Assembly: GCA_026874595.1 (NCBI GenBank) | Contig: CM049311.1 | Coordinates: forward strand, 71,408,453 to 71,472,452 | Reading direction: 5' to 3' | From: Sipunculus nudus | Taxonomy: Eukaryota; Annelida; Sipuncula; Golfingiida; Sipunculidae | Length of the DNA: 64,000 bases | Shown here: one piece after another, positions 1-13,600 of the stretch | Layout: every line of letters starts with the position of its first letter | Position numbering within the stretch: the stretch's first letter is position 1 | The notes under the pieces: model-generated | Database searches by the model: none | What the model saw: the letters and a program-made list of their open reading frames with translations, nothing else | What the model was told of the DNA's origin: nothing | Translations under genes and position numbers: made by a program

Positions 1-150
1 TTCATCACTTTGTCTTTTACAACTCTGTTTACTGTAAGTTGAATCACAGTTTTAAGCATCAGTTTATCATTATCATCATATCCATTTTGCGTGAAAAATG
101 ATACAAAATCCCCTGTTCATTTTCTAGTCATGCTGAACTCTGATGAACAA

Positions 151-345
151 GACCCCCCCCCCCCCCCTTATTCTGTCGCCACATCCTTTTTTTGGGGGGT
201 TCTCAAACCAAATTTTATGGACTGGACCCCCACTTTTCCAGATCGGGCAAGCTTTTTTTTTAGGTCATTTACGAGTCCTCCTGGGTTGGACCCACCCCCC
301 CCCCCCCTTTTTCTAAATCCTGGATCGGCCCCTGTGAAGGGTCCT
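151..345. repeat. Fragment of an interspersed repeat with poly-C runs
   Basis: There are C runs at 153-167 and around 296-307, with a tail reading CCTGGATCGGCCCCTGTG. A tail of the CTGGATC.GCCCCTG kind after homopolymer C resembles repeats common in marine invertebrate genomes (recollection, not checked). Confidence 0.35.
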
Positions 346-425
346 CTTTTTAACCAGAGTGCATGTTATGAGTGTGACCAGTCCCATATTAAACAAACCA
401 AATGACACAGGTTTCAGAGAATATA

Positions 426-431
426 TTTATT
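426..431 (-). promoter_or_regulatory. Possible distal poly(A) signal AATAAA
   Basis: On the minus strand AATAAA is followed 15-40 bases on by a G/T-rich stretch (TGTGTCATTTGGTTTGTTT), the usual arrangement around a cleavage site. If used, the VPS13 3' UTR would be about 7.1 kb, so another signal nearer the stop may be preferred. Confidence 0.25.
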
Positions 432-3400
432 TACAATATAACAGAAGGACTGACCATATATGAACATGACTTGTTGGATTAGCATAAATATAAGATATAT
501 TTAAAGACACTCCTCCCCTCCTGACTCGACATCACCACCCCTCAAATTACAACAACACTCATTAACCATTGTATACACCACACTCATCTTGCATAAAACA
601 CTCGACAATTTACACGCATCTTAGTTTACTAATCACAAAATGCACATCCAGAGGGAATACACAATGATATTCTAAGATATGAATGTCTGCTGACTCGGCA
701 AGTTTAACCCTTCACAGACCAACTTATGTCAGATTGTTGCTGCTGGTGCTGATGATGGAGCTGCACAGCTGCTAAAGGGTTAGTATGTGCCTGGATTATA
801 AATAAGCAATAATAACATTTTTATCACATTTATAGATAACATCACAAATTACCATTAATTTGTGGTGTCAACCACATAAAGACACATTATTATGATAAGC
901 AAACAAAATAAAGTGTGTCCACCAGGACTGGGCCTGTATACTGACAGGGTACAAGCTTTAAAGACAGGAATCATTTGAACTTAGGCTGTAACAAAACCTC
1001 CTTGTTTTAACTGTGGCATAATGTATGATACTGTATCATAAAGTCAGGGTCCTTTGAAATAGAGACCCAGCATAATATCGCCATATACATTTTCAGAAGT
1101 TCAATAACTTGAAATAGAGTAAGTACTAATTGTAATAGCTTTATGTTAATTATATATCATATTACACGATACTTCTATATGGCTAACTTATGTAGGACTG
1201 TTTCCTGCATGTCTACTGTTTTATTTAAAAGATTTTGAGGTCAGCAAAAAGCCACTGATTAGGCTAGAACAACTTGACACCACACCTAAAAGTTAAGTTA
1301 GTATGACCCTATCTGACAATACATATTAACCCTCTAAGTGCTAACATATTGAAATACATGTACAGTAAAACCCCCAATAATCTGCCATTCAGTCATCCAC
1401 CAAATTCACCTGATGCCAACTCATACCTGATTCTGGATGTTCTGTCTGTTTCCCCTGGGTTAATTGTCAAACTCACTTTTCACCAACAATGCTCTCTAGA
1501 TGTGTCTATTCTGCTATATATAACAGTAATTTATTAATATTTATGTAAACAACAAATGGTTAATTAAAGCATAATGGCACTGTTTGGCCTTGATCCTATC
1601 CTAAACCAATTATCCTTAAATCCTGACATCTGTCGCAATAAATTTCTTTGTCATAAACCCACTTCTGAGAGTTATGTGTTACTATGATAACCATTATGAT
1701 GCAACAACTGTAATGATGGTTTTCTGGCCTAATCCAAGAGTTCAGTCTGAACTTTTTTTTATTGCAAAAGACCTCTGCTAGAATACTGTGATAGTTTTCT
1801 CTGTCTGATGTAAACAAATTATAAACACATACAGATAAACATTTAGTGTATCTCACCAAAAGGATGTACCCATTAAACATTTCAACAACATGCCTTTTTG
1901 CTACATACATGTAACTACTGTACATTCTCTGTGTGAGATCACGGATTCTGATGTTATCATTTTGACAGTACAACAATCTTATCTGCCAGTTATTGTCAGT
2001 ACACATTATATTTGTTACTTAACCTATGATTTGTACCAGTCAAGGTATTGTTACCCTGATTTCACGGATTATATGGCAGTGAGATGGGGTCAGGTGTCAG
2101 TCTTAATCAAAATGACTTTTTTTCAAATACACATATATATATAGATTTAGATAGGACAAAAGTACATGTACATCTGAAATGTGCAGCTGACTGTATTTGT
2201 TACCATGAAAACAATCCCTCTGGGGAATAGTGTATTAGTATAACTTAAATAAGTAACCAGTGTTAATGAAAGTAGTCATGTCAGTGTTTTGTGCCCACAA
2301 TCACATATATGGGTGTATGAATCTCCTAATGATAAACCTATAGAAAGTGATTCCATACCCTTGAAAACACAGTTTAAAATATATGCTCTCAATATTAAAA
2401 ACACTCTGGTACTAAATGTATGTTTTGGTTAACTTATGATTAAGCTAGTAAACAGTAAAATGGTCAAATGTAAGAAGCCAAGATAAAGGGTAGCATTTAT
2501 CAAACATTATTTTCTGTAAAAAAAAATAATGAAACTTATGTAGACTGATATAATGATAAATTCCTGCTGATTTATTTTATGATAATTATTTGATTGTCAG
2601 TAAGCAGTGCTTATGGTGGGCTAATGACAGTATATAATGTCAAAATTCAAATATAGTTACCTATGAGTGTATCAAGGTGTTAAATGTAATAACTAAGCCT
2701 CGACACAAGGCAGTGGAATGTTTTAGTGAACATGTACAAACAAATGTTACATCTTGATTATATAGGTAATGAATAATTCAAATATTACTTTGTAAACAGA
2801 CATAATGGAATGTATATTACATAAGGACATATATAAATATATGATGTGTGTTAAGTAAGTAAAGTAAGTAAGGTTAGTAAAGTGCCTTCAATATATGGCT
2901 CTAAAAATAAAAGTTAAAATATTGAGAAAACATGCAGACCTGTCATATCTATAAGCTGTGAGACAAGGTTTTATTAAAATAAAATACTTTGCTAATAAAG
3001 ATACACTTTAAATTTTCAGATAAAGTACTGCTTACATGACTGATGCGAAATACGGTTTAAAATTGTTAACAAACTTAAAGCTGATACATAACCAGAACAA
3101 GCAGAGTAGTAAAATATATATCATATTAAAGACTAGAAATCATAAGCTTGATGTAGCTATGACTATGGCTCTTTATGTGTGTGATTACCTGTGTGCATGT
3201 GTGTTAGATGCTCATATTAGTGACACTATAGGTTTACTATCCATGCATGGACCAAGTAAATTTCTTCATGAGCTGTGATTTGTAAATTTTTATTGACCAT
3301 GCTGATACTAATTTTGTAGTAAATATGATCTAGCTTAACTCACTTATACAAACTTACTGCATTTGCAATGATGAAACCATTAATCATCTGGTTCCTTATT

Positions 3401-6400
3401 TATTGATCCGTGCAGCAGTACTCTATATGGCTAGGCAGCACATTGTACTCTCCCTCATTTACACTATAATAAACACAATTGTACTGATGATGCAGAATTC
3501 AGCACTAGTGTCTATAAATACATTGAACATATAATAGTATAGAAAATGAAGAATGAGCTGGAACAAAATTAGCTCTAAGATAATAGATCAAACAGGCAAT
3601 ATGGCAGTATTAAAACCTCCTGGTCTATCTAACTGCTTCAATGAAAGTCTGATTTTATCCAGTCATAATGATTACCACTGACTGGATTCACTGGAAGTCC
3701 AGCACATAGTCCATTTAAATCTGACATCAGTTCTACTTATTAACCATGGCTGGCTTAAATCTAGAGAGTAAGTTTTCACTAACTCAAAACTCAAAACAGT
3801 TATTCTCTCATCCACATGGTTTCTAAAGTCAATTGCATTATTCCTGTGATTGCAATTCACAATATTTGTCAAAACTGGCCATGTGAATAGAACAACCCTG
3901 GTTGTAATGAAATGTATCTTGTTTTTGTCTGATCAAATTTTTATACTTGAATGTTAACTCCTAAATTTCAAATTTTATAATTTTTCATGATTATAATATG
4001 TATTTATGGAAAATCATATAATATATGTATATATCTGTGAAATAAAAAACATGTAATTAATGCTTACATGATGATTAAAATCAGATTATGTAGTGTGTCA
4101 CACTGATAACCAGCTCAGATCTGTCTTAGGCTACCATTAAGGCCTATAAAAATATATATACAAAAATAAAAGTATGTTTAAAGTACATCCTTCCTCTTAA
4201 GTATTTTACCAGAATTACAAACCATATTCTGGTATTATTATGTAACACAATGTTCCAAGACTATTTTTAACAGTTTCTTATTTACACAAAAATGGATTTA
4301 CCACCTGAAACTGTGTTGTGGAATTCATTGGTAAACACTGATTAAATACAAAATTCAAATATATATACTTATACCACAAAACAGTTCAAAGAGGGGTAAA
4401 AGAGACAGGGTCAGAGAGATTGATCTGTTACATTTGAAGTAACATAATATTAAAAAGAATAAAGTTAAAATAGGCATATATAAATATATGTGTAATAAGC
4501 ATATAAATGAGCCAAGCTTCCAGCACGTAAACAAGCATTACAGTATTGGCTCATCCTTAGTAAACATGGGATAGGCTTACAGCAATTAGCAACATATGTT
4601 ACAAAAACTTCCATTCTTAAACATAAATAAATTTATAAAATAAAGCATCATATTCTGAAATGATGGGCTACAAACCCAACTTAATTTAGTGTTTTAATTT
4701 TATGCTAAACATGACAGATCAACAGTATGATTAAGAGTTATTTTTAAAGATCGACAATGTAAACAAAATATGGGGTCGTCAGGGCTGAGTGGGTATCCTA
4801 TGGTGAGGTACTTAAGATGTATATTCCCCCGTTTTCTTCTCATTAACACTGTGACAACTAGCATTTGTATTTAAAAATCAAAAGGTGGAAAAAGTGTTCA
4901 AGTAAAGTTAACAAAATGTTACAAAACTCACAGAATAAAACTGCTGTTAATATTTAACCTTATTAACAGACATGAACTTTAAGATAGCATGTGGATAATG
5001 TGTAACAAGTAGGAGATAAAAATTGCACAATCATTACCCTGTGACAGTAATACAACAAGGCTAGCAGTGTTGCATATATGCAGAATGGGGAATAACAAAA
5101 ATACACTAGGAAAATCACTCCTCTTGGGAAAGAGATCATCTTTTAATACTTTCTCCTTTTTACTAAATATGGGCACCATAATTTTATTTCTAAAATAACA
5201 TCTCTGAAAATGGCAGGCATCAACTGACATAAATCTTCATTTTGTCCTGCGTATATTCCCCATGTCATGGGCACACATCATCTGAGACTAGTTACAATAA
5301 CGAATGTGACCCTTGCTGCAGTATAATAATCATATCACATACACGAGACTAGTTTGCTTGATTGAGCAGATATATTATGCTTGGTTACTAAGCACTAAAA
5401 AATATGGTCATAAATAAGGTACTAAAATACATTAAATGGGTTCACTGTTTTTGTGAAATACTTGTGTCACTAGTCTTAAACAAAACTCCAAATCATGATT
5501 ATTATACAACATTAACCAGCTTGGTTTCACTGATAATCAGATACGCTTAACAATAAAATGATAATCATAAGCAACTGTGGCAACTCTGCTGAATGAATAT
5601 ATCAATCAATCTGTCCAATAAATGGAAATGATTATCGAAGCTACATACAGTAAAACCCTGTTACGTTAAAGGGTTTTAGAATGAAGACAAATTTAACAGT
5701 GACAATAACCATGACATAATACATGAAAATATTTGATTAAAGCTGGTTTGATTTAAGACAGCATTGCTGTAGATGGGCAGACTTTGTTCAAGCTTCAAAA
5801 TGTCCCTGTTACTGATTATAGGGGATAGATTTATAACACATTATCCACTTGCCACTTGTGCAGTAATGTGTACAAGCTGCTGGTGTAAGCTAAATGTAGC
5901 TTGTTCAGACACCTTTCCAGTATCTTCCTAGATAAATCTAATATCATTCATCTCAGCAACCTTTTTAATTTGTGTTAAACATTTAAAAAATTTAAAGAGA
6001 TACAGGTACCCATTTCAAACTTTGATTCATTTAATAATCCAAATAAAAAAAATAAATACAGGGTAGAATTAGTTGGACAAGTAGCCAATTCAATTTAATA
6101 TATACCCCATGATACAATGTATTGACAATGTTTAAATCTAAAGCTAGTACCCTCAACTTTAAATGTATGACCAAGTGGTACAACTAGGTACAGGATATTT
6201 GTCACCTGAACGCACCCTCTCATGCAGGCAAACTGTTTTGTCCAAATCTGGTTTTTTCTGTTTAAAGTTTTAACTGTCAATCAGAGTCAGCCATGTAGAT
6301 AATGTAAGTACACTTCCAAAGGGTGTCCCTAACAGGAAGATGATTCTAAATTGAACCTTTAAGCAGTTATGACAATAAGAGTGTATGGTGCAATTAACTG

Positions 6401-7534
6401 TGACTTTCAAGGGATTTAATATAAAGAGCCACCTTTAGGATAATAACCACCAAATTCTGAAGGTACCTCCAGCAAATGTCCATATTAAAAAGAAGACTTT
6501 AAAATAAGTGTCCACACTAGAGACTTGTTTATGATATTTTGTCAAGCAAGTGTTCCACATGACCCACAGTGTGTGAACAGCACCTTGCAAAGACTTGTAA
6601 GCCATTCATAATTTAATAGAGATAAGGTATTAGCAATACCTGATATTCATCATTGAATATTTAAGAGCTGTTGACTATGATAGGGACTAGAAGTATCTTT
6701 GATGTAGATATAACCATGAGGACAGTGCTGCACGAATATGCAGGTAATCTGGTTCACATTCATCGTAGGTGCTTATGGTAATAGCTTGATATTAATATTG
6801 ACATTTCCACAATTCAGGTGGAATTATGGGATTGTATGCTAATATCACATTATGGAAAAGTTTCCAAATAAATTATCTTTCACAAAAATCTAGAACACTG
6901 TAGGATCAGGATATGTCACTAATTCTAAATATATGGCAAAGATACAGATACATTTATGACTTATTCATGACTATCTTAAGTGAAGTCATACAGTCAAGAT
7001 CAAAATGACTAACAGATATCCAACGGACTACAATGGCAAAGACCCAAAATAGCTGACTAAACAAAACAATAATACAGACTAGTCATGGCTGAATGACTAG
7101 TATGGCATTGAAACTATGTATGCCATGTGACCTTACAACATCACAGCTAGAGATAAGGATGGATTTTACTGAAATTTGAAGCCATATATCGGTAACAGTG
7201 TAGCAATTATACAGAAAACTGTAATGTTATGGAACTTAACAAAGTACATTAAATGCACACCTGTCATTAAGATTAGGCTAACTGCCCATATCAGATCTGA
7301 TATACTTGCTGTACTGACATAAAAATATCATGCTAGTTATGTTTTGGCTGAATAGCAACCCTTACAACAGCAGGGAAAAAATCTTTGTACAGAGTTTAAG
7401 TAAGAGAGTCTCTGCACAAGACCCAAACCTACAATATTAAATGAATTGCCTCAAACATTACATGATAATGTCGTATATGACCTCACATCATACAGTATGA
7501 TATTGTGTGTATCCCTGCCTGCTGGGATATCATA

Positions 7535-7657
7535 TCACTGATTGTGGGCTGACTTGAGGGCTTGCTCTATCTTCTTCTGAAGCCAGTTCAGCACTTCAGG
7601 GTCCTCACATGCCACTGACGTCTCATTACTTGTAAACAGGCTGAATCCAGTGTCATC
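7535..7657 (-). CDS. VPS13A/C: VPS13 last exon with stop codon
   Basis: It reads DDTGFSLFTSNETSVACEDP and ends LKSAHNQ before TGA at 7535-7537. The closing amphipathic helix (EVLNWLQKKIEQALKSA) is the expected C-terminal helix of the PH-like domain. Acceptor TTTATCAG|GAT; no downstream exon is needed. Confidence 0.94.
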   Translation of the reverse strand, partial: DDTGFSLFTSNETSVACEDPEVLNWLQKKIEQALKSAHNQ

Positions 7658-10600
7658 CTGATAAAACACACAAAGGACTATTTTATACTTTAATATATTG
7701 TATAGTGCTTTCAAGTAACACAAAACACTCAGAATTTATGAGAAATTCACAAACCCTTTGAACCTTAAGGTGGACTGGGACTCCCTGATATCCACAGTAG
7801 AGGCCCTAGAAGAGGATGCATTTCTTTCTTATTTGTTCACTTTCCTTGGATAAGTGTTGTTGTTGGATATCAGAATATCAGACTTTTTTTTTATTTTAAA
7901 CCTTAATCCTGTATTTGTTAACATCATCAATGATCAATAGTGGTGGTGGTAAGGACTTAGTACACTGTGTGACCAACATATATGCTGATGTAAACAATTT
8001 ACATGTCAATAAGATAAGCTTATGCAAAAGATTAGAGTGAATTTTAAGTACAGTGGACCATCTAAGTTAAGTGATAAAATTAAACTGTTATAATTAAAAG
8101 GGTTTACCTTGTTGACCTTGAAGATGAGACTGTTATCTTTGACTGCAGGAGGTCCCACAATATCACTCAGGCTAACCTCCCAAAGAATATCCCACTCTCC
8201 CCACATACGACACTTCTCTATGTGGAACAGATGCCTGCAGAACACAAAAACAGAAATACTACAAGATTTCATACTGTGATTCAACTATGATCAAATATAT
8301 TGCATCAAGAGTTAAATCATGTTCAAAGCTAATCAACTGATATATAACTCTATAAAAATAAAAAAATATGATTGATTAAAACTGTGTCAGGTTGACACAT
8401 CTCCATATTATGTTATCCTGGTATAGGAAGATGGTTTGGTGTACTTTACTATGTTGACCTTTTGTACAATTCTGTACTTTTCTAACCTAGTTTAATCACT
8501 GCTGCTGTCTTACACTCTGTTACATTATATGTATGGACAAAGGATTATATTTTAACTTACCTGTTTGTGATGAGCATAATATTTGGCTTTTCTTCTTTCT
8601 TCAAAGGGGCATGGCCAAGATATATGTCTGTATCAATAAATCTTCCCTTGGCAAGGCAGTTCAAGATACGCTGGCCTCGAGCCGCATTCTCATCATAAGG
8701 AGTCAGGCCCTTAAAGAAGTTCAGACAAATTAAATAAAGACGACAATTAATTCTGCCAATCAAAGTCCATAATCCATTAGATGTGCATGGTAGGTTATAA
8801 TTAGAAATATCCAGATCCCTTTTCTATGAATGTGAATGGAATTCCATTACCATACTAAGCTATACAACTGATTTTCCATGTATTTTCTAGTAACAAATAC
8901 CAAAGTATGGATACAAACCAAATAAAAATTTTTACCTTGAACTAATATACAGTAATTCATAATACTTGAACTCATGATAATGCCATTAGTCAAAAATTCA
9001 TCTCTGACTCTTGTTGCAATTATTGAATGCAATTATTAAAATTCTCATAAATTTTTTAAAATTTAAAAAAATATCTTACAAAGTTCAGATAAGGGGATGC
9101 TTTGACTGATAAGATAAGTGAAATGCCCAGATTAGCAGGGTCAAAGTGCTAACTTCACAGAATATAGATATGCCCACATTAGCTAAACAAAATAAAGAGT
9201 AGAGAAAATGTGACTGGAAGGAAGTACCCATTACAAGGTGGCCACTTCATGGGGATGGCCACCAGGAGAGGTCTAAGTGACTGTAAACTAGTGAAAGGAT
9301 CTTGATAGTAGTGACTCTGACTTATTCCAAGAATGTTTAGGATGTTTACAAATTATAATCCCATTCACAAAGCAGAATTTTTATTATACTGCAGGCACAT
9401 ATACCATATTAACTGTCCTTAAGACACACCTGGACTGGATGAATATATCTTGGGAGCCTCTGTCGGAAAATAATATCTTCACCAAGTTCAGCTGCCCTGT
9501 AATGTTGTAAAAATAAGGTTTTAATTGAAGCATTCAATATATTCTAAGCATTAAGCATCTCTCAATGCCAAGCTGACTGATACAGATGCCTAATTTACTG
9601 TCAACTTTTAGATATAAATATTTTGATTTCCATAAACAGGTTGACTGATGAATCATTTTTGAGATAACTAGAACAATTAGCTTTCTGCCTCTCAGTGGTC
9701 CCCTCTGGTGTTTATACATCTCATAAACTTCAACAAGAATTTTTTTTTACATTTATACAGTCACTCCCATATACCATTATCATTCTGGTAAATGTATGCT
9801 TGTTTATCATTACAAGTCTCTGAATCAGGTCTGTAATTAATACTTTAATCTAGGAGCAACTTGAGTCTGAATGTGTGACTTCTCATTAACCATGAGGTGC
9901 TGTCAAGGAGGTTAAGTGATTTTCACTGACCTTCTAATGCCATCGGCAGCCATGCTGACCATGTCTACTGCACCCCCTACTGGTTTAGTGAGGAGTCCAA
10001 GCATTCCTTTGCCCATACCCTTGAAGAAACCTTCAATACCTTCCTCCTGGGCTCCTGTAAAACACACAACGTGCTAAACTAGAAAAAAATTAACTGATCA
10101 TAAGTCACAGTGACCTTTTTAATATTCCAAAGACATCTTACATGCATAGAACTTTTTTAGCTCCCAATTTTGACATTTCAAGCTCTGACAGTTATGCAAC
10201 ATGCAAGTTGTTAACAGATAACAGGTAAAAGATACTGTGAACATATAAAATCACTTTTAGTTGCCTGGGATAAAGATGAGAATGGCATAATATTCTTAAA
10301 TTCTCACCATGCAGATATTTAATCTAAAATGTTCTTGTAAAACATTTTATGAACACAGACCATGAATAAATAAATACCTCTAACGGGTTGAACTATGACC
10401 CCTGAGAGACCTAGGGCTACACCCATGACAAATCCACGGCCAGCCAACAGCAGACTGTGGGGAAGGTTCCTCTTATGTTGCATTATCTTCCGACGACGAC
10501 GCTTGAAATACATAACCATGCAATAATGTCAACTCACTGGATAACATTCTTCAAGAAATCTTTTTTGTATAATAGTACATTATGTTTACTTCATTTCTTT

Positions 10601-13600
10601 ATTAATTTTTACAATTACGATGTTGGCTTATCCATGGTATTTGTAGTAGTGGCCTCTCAGTTTGATTACAAATTTTCTTCAATTAGAGGGTGATCTAATC
10701 TATCCTCCAATGACAGTGGTGAGGTTTGAATCACATTAACCTGGATATATGTAGTAACAGGCATGGTAGGGGTATACTTTTCTGTACTTATTACTTCTTA
10801 AGTTTGATGATATATCTGAAGTTCTCAGACAGAATTACAACTATGTCACTTACCCTCTTGTAATCTTGGTCAAATGAAAGTGCTGCCAGGGCTTTCCCCA
10901 GTGAACCAGTGATGAGGGATACAGAACTAGCTACTCCGCCTAGTGGTAACAATAAGCATTTTCACAATATTTAATATCAGAAACTGAAATGAAATTTTGT
11001 TCATTACTGCAATCATTCTTTACAGTTTATTGATGGATTATTAAGCAAAGTGTAAATAAATTTGTATGTTAATAAACTTAATATTTTAATTTTTTTTCTG
11101 TTAATCTCATTATGATATTTAACTTATCCACCAGGGTAAAATGATAAAGAATTTAAATTCCAATCTTTTTCTTAACCATTGGTGTAACCAGAAAGTTAAT
11201 AAAAGCTGACTCTTAAACACTTCATTGCCATCCTGATGTCATATATTTGAGTCAGCTGCCTCTCAACATGTCCTGTAATACTGGTTGTTTTCTAATCCGT
11301 GAAACCTATTGGTCAACATACTACCAGTTGCAGAAACAGCTAAATAAAACGGTCACAATTAAATACAATATATATACACATACTTATTACTTACCCACTG
11401 AATGTCCAAACAAGCTCCTGACCCCCCTAACTAAGCTCTCAGAGAACCTGTCTGGGTCGCCAATAGAACCCTGTCAAAACGATAAAGAACTGGGTGGGAT
11501 ACATATAACATCACACCAAATCTCAAATACAACTCAAATTTTATAAATTAATGTATGCCTGAACAGCCATATAACACTCACTTGATGATCTCAAAAGCTC
11601 CTGGTATATAAGCACATTACAAAACGTATTATCAGGTATCAGTATCAACAAAGAATCAGGACTTTTTTAGTATGCACAAAAAAAAGAACGCATGTATTCT
11701 ACCTGTCTCATCAAAGAGACTATAAACTTTATAAACTTTACTATAAACTTTAAACTTTATTTGTTTTACATGGATTGTACAACTAGTTATAATGACTAAT
11801 ATGAGGCATTCTGCATTGCTCGGATGGTGGCGTTTGGTTGTCTTTAGAGGTGGAGGAAACCAAATATTATTTAAATTTAAATTGTAAACTTGGGCACAAA
11901 ATAACAATAATACAAAAATAAAAAATAAAAATCATAGAAATATTAAACAGCTTGCCCTGGGATATAAAGTCATTCTATGTTCTACCACTTCTTACAAAAC
12001 CAAGCTTGAGTGAGAAATGAAAATTCAAAAAATATGTTTTACCATAACTGGTTCATAGAAGAAGTCTCCAAGCCCCTGTGTGAAGTCCTTAATGAGGCCA
12101 TAGGGGTTTCCCAGTACGTCCAGACCAAGTAGCAGCACATAGCCTTGCTTGATGGCTTGCGATACATAATGACTCTGAACCTCGCTCTGAAGCTGGCCCC
12201 ATGTCATCAACACCCCTTGTTTCTCAAAGTAAGCCATCCTGCAGTATCAGAAAGGCTGTTAAACATGACATGGTAGGATGGACGGACAGACACTGACCAC
12301 TTTAGTAGTCCAACCTCCTTACAGCAGGGGACTAACAAATGAAAGAGAAATCCAGATTACTAATTAATTTATGTAATACAGTATAGCTATGGGCATTGTT
12401 TACATGAAAAGCTCAGGGTTTATGTTCAGAAATACGACTGTTAAGATAACCAATTTTACAGGATTCACCATTATAAGTCAAATACTGGACGTTATGAAAT
12501 ACTGACAGGTTAAATATACCTTGACAACAACATTTTTGTGAAATCTTACATCAATTTAATCAATAAATGATACAAAATACATTGAAATTATTGCTTATTG
12601 GTCCTGGAAAATAAATGTGCATTACTTATGCCAGCCAATCTTTACACATTTGCTTGCATATTTTAACAAACTTTCAAATTTTTGTTTATTTTTTCGAATT
12701 TCTGATAAACTATCAAAATTTCCATTTTGGACAAATAATGTGTGGATAAACAACATTCTACTGTACATTGCAACTTGATATATTTTATTATGACCATACT
12801 CACCTGACTTCCACATCTTTGATCTCAGTAAGGGTGGCACCTACAGAGTTGAGGAAGAAGTCCACCGCGTCTAGTTTTAAGGAGGTATTCTTCTGGAGGC
12901 TGGCAGTGTGTACCTTACCGTCCAGTGAGAAGCTGAGGTGAAGCTTCAGTGGTGAGAGGTGCAGGTACTCAAACAGTACACGCTGGGGCCTCAGCTCAGC
13001 CTGGAAGAGTCAAAAGGTAAGTAAAATATACTGAAAAAGGGAAAATATATCACAGTGTCTTTCTTATGTGATAAGCTGTTTCCTTCTTGCCACTCTTGTG
13101 ATTTACAGAGATCATTTAAAATGCCATGTTGTACGCTCAGATCCACTTCTTCTCACATCTAGCTTCTACACTTGAGGTACTGTCTCCAGCTGGTATGCCT
13201 GAATGGCTAGTCTGTTCCGTGTAGACTATTCTTGATTTAACAACATAGGTCCAACAGTTTTCTATTCACCGATCTAAGACAGGTCATAATTTCTTATTGG
13301 ACTAGAGATAGACTTGGCCTGATTTCTCAAGTCCTAACCCCCGAGTTCGACTAAAAGTCTGAGCCCTTGAATCCAAGTCCGGACTTGAGTCCTACATCAA
13401 TGGTGACAATTAAACAGCAAAGTCCAGCAAGGGTAAAGGCACTGATGATTTTCATACCAAACCATTTATATGAACAATCTTTTATAAGAGTAATACCTAG
13501 GCACTCAGGCTACAAATGTAAATAGCCTTTACTGTCATAGAATTGGTGCAATCTGTATAAAATAAAAATTTTACAGCTTAGTATCTAACAATACTTATCT

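Larger units (their letters stand above)
1..7534. other. 3' UTR and/or intergenic DNA, no convincing gene
   Basis: The DNA is AT-rich with only short open frames, none with recognisable protein features or splice-bordered exons. It follows the VPS13 stop on the minus strand, so part of it is 3' UTR. Possible poly(A) signals on that strand are ATTAAA at 6612-6617 and AATAAA at 426-431. A short TAAG-type tract lies near 2852-2880. Confidence 0.6.

Noticed and set aside
91-405. Plus-strand 104-codon frame rich in proline
   Set aside because: It runs through poly-C tracts and a repeat tail; the prolines come from the homopolymer.
1596-2006. Minus-strand 136-codon frame downstream of the VPS13 stop
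   Set aside because: Composition is like the surrounding AT-rich DNA, no motif or splice borders are visible, and a plus-strand frame overlaps it.
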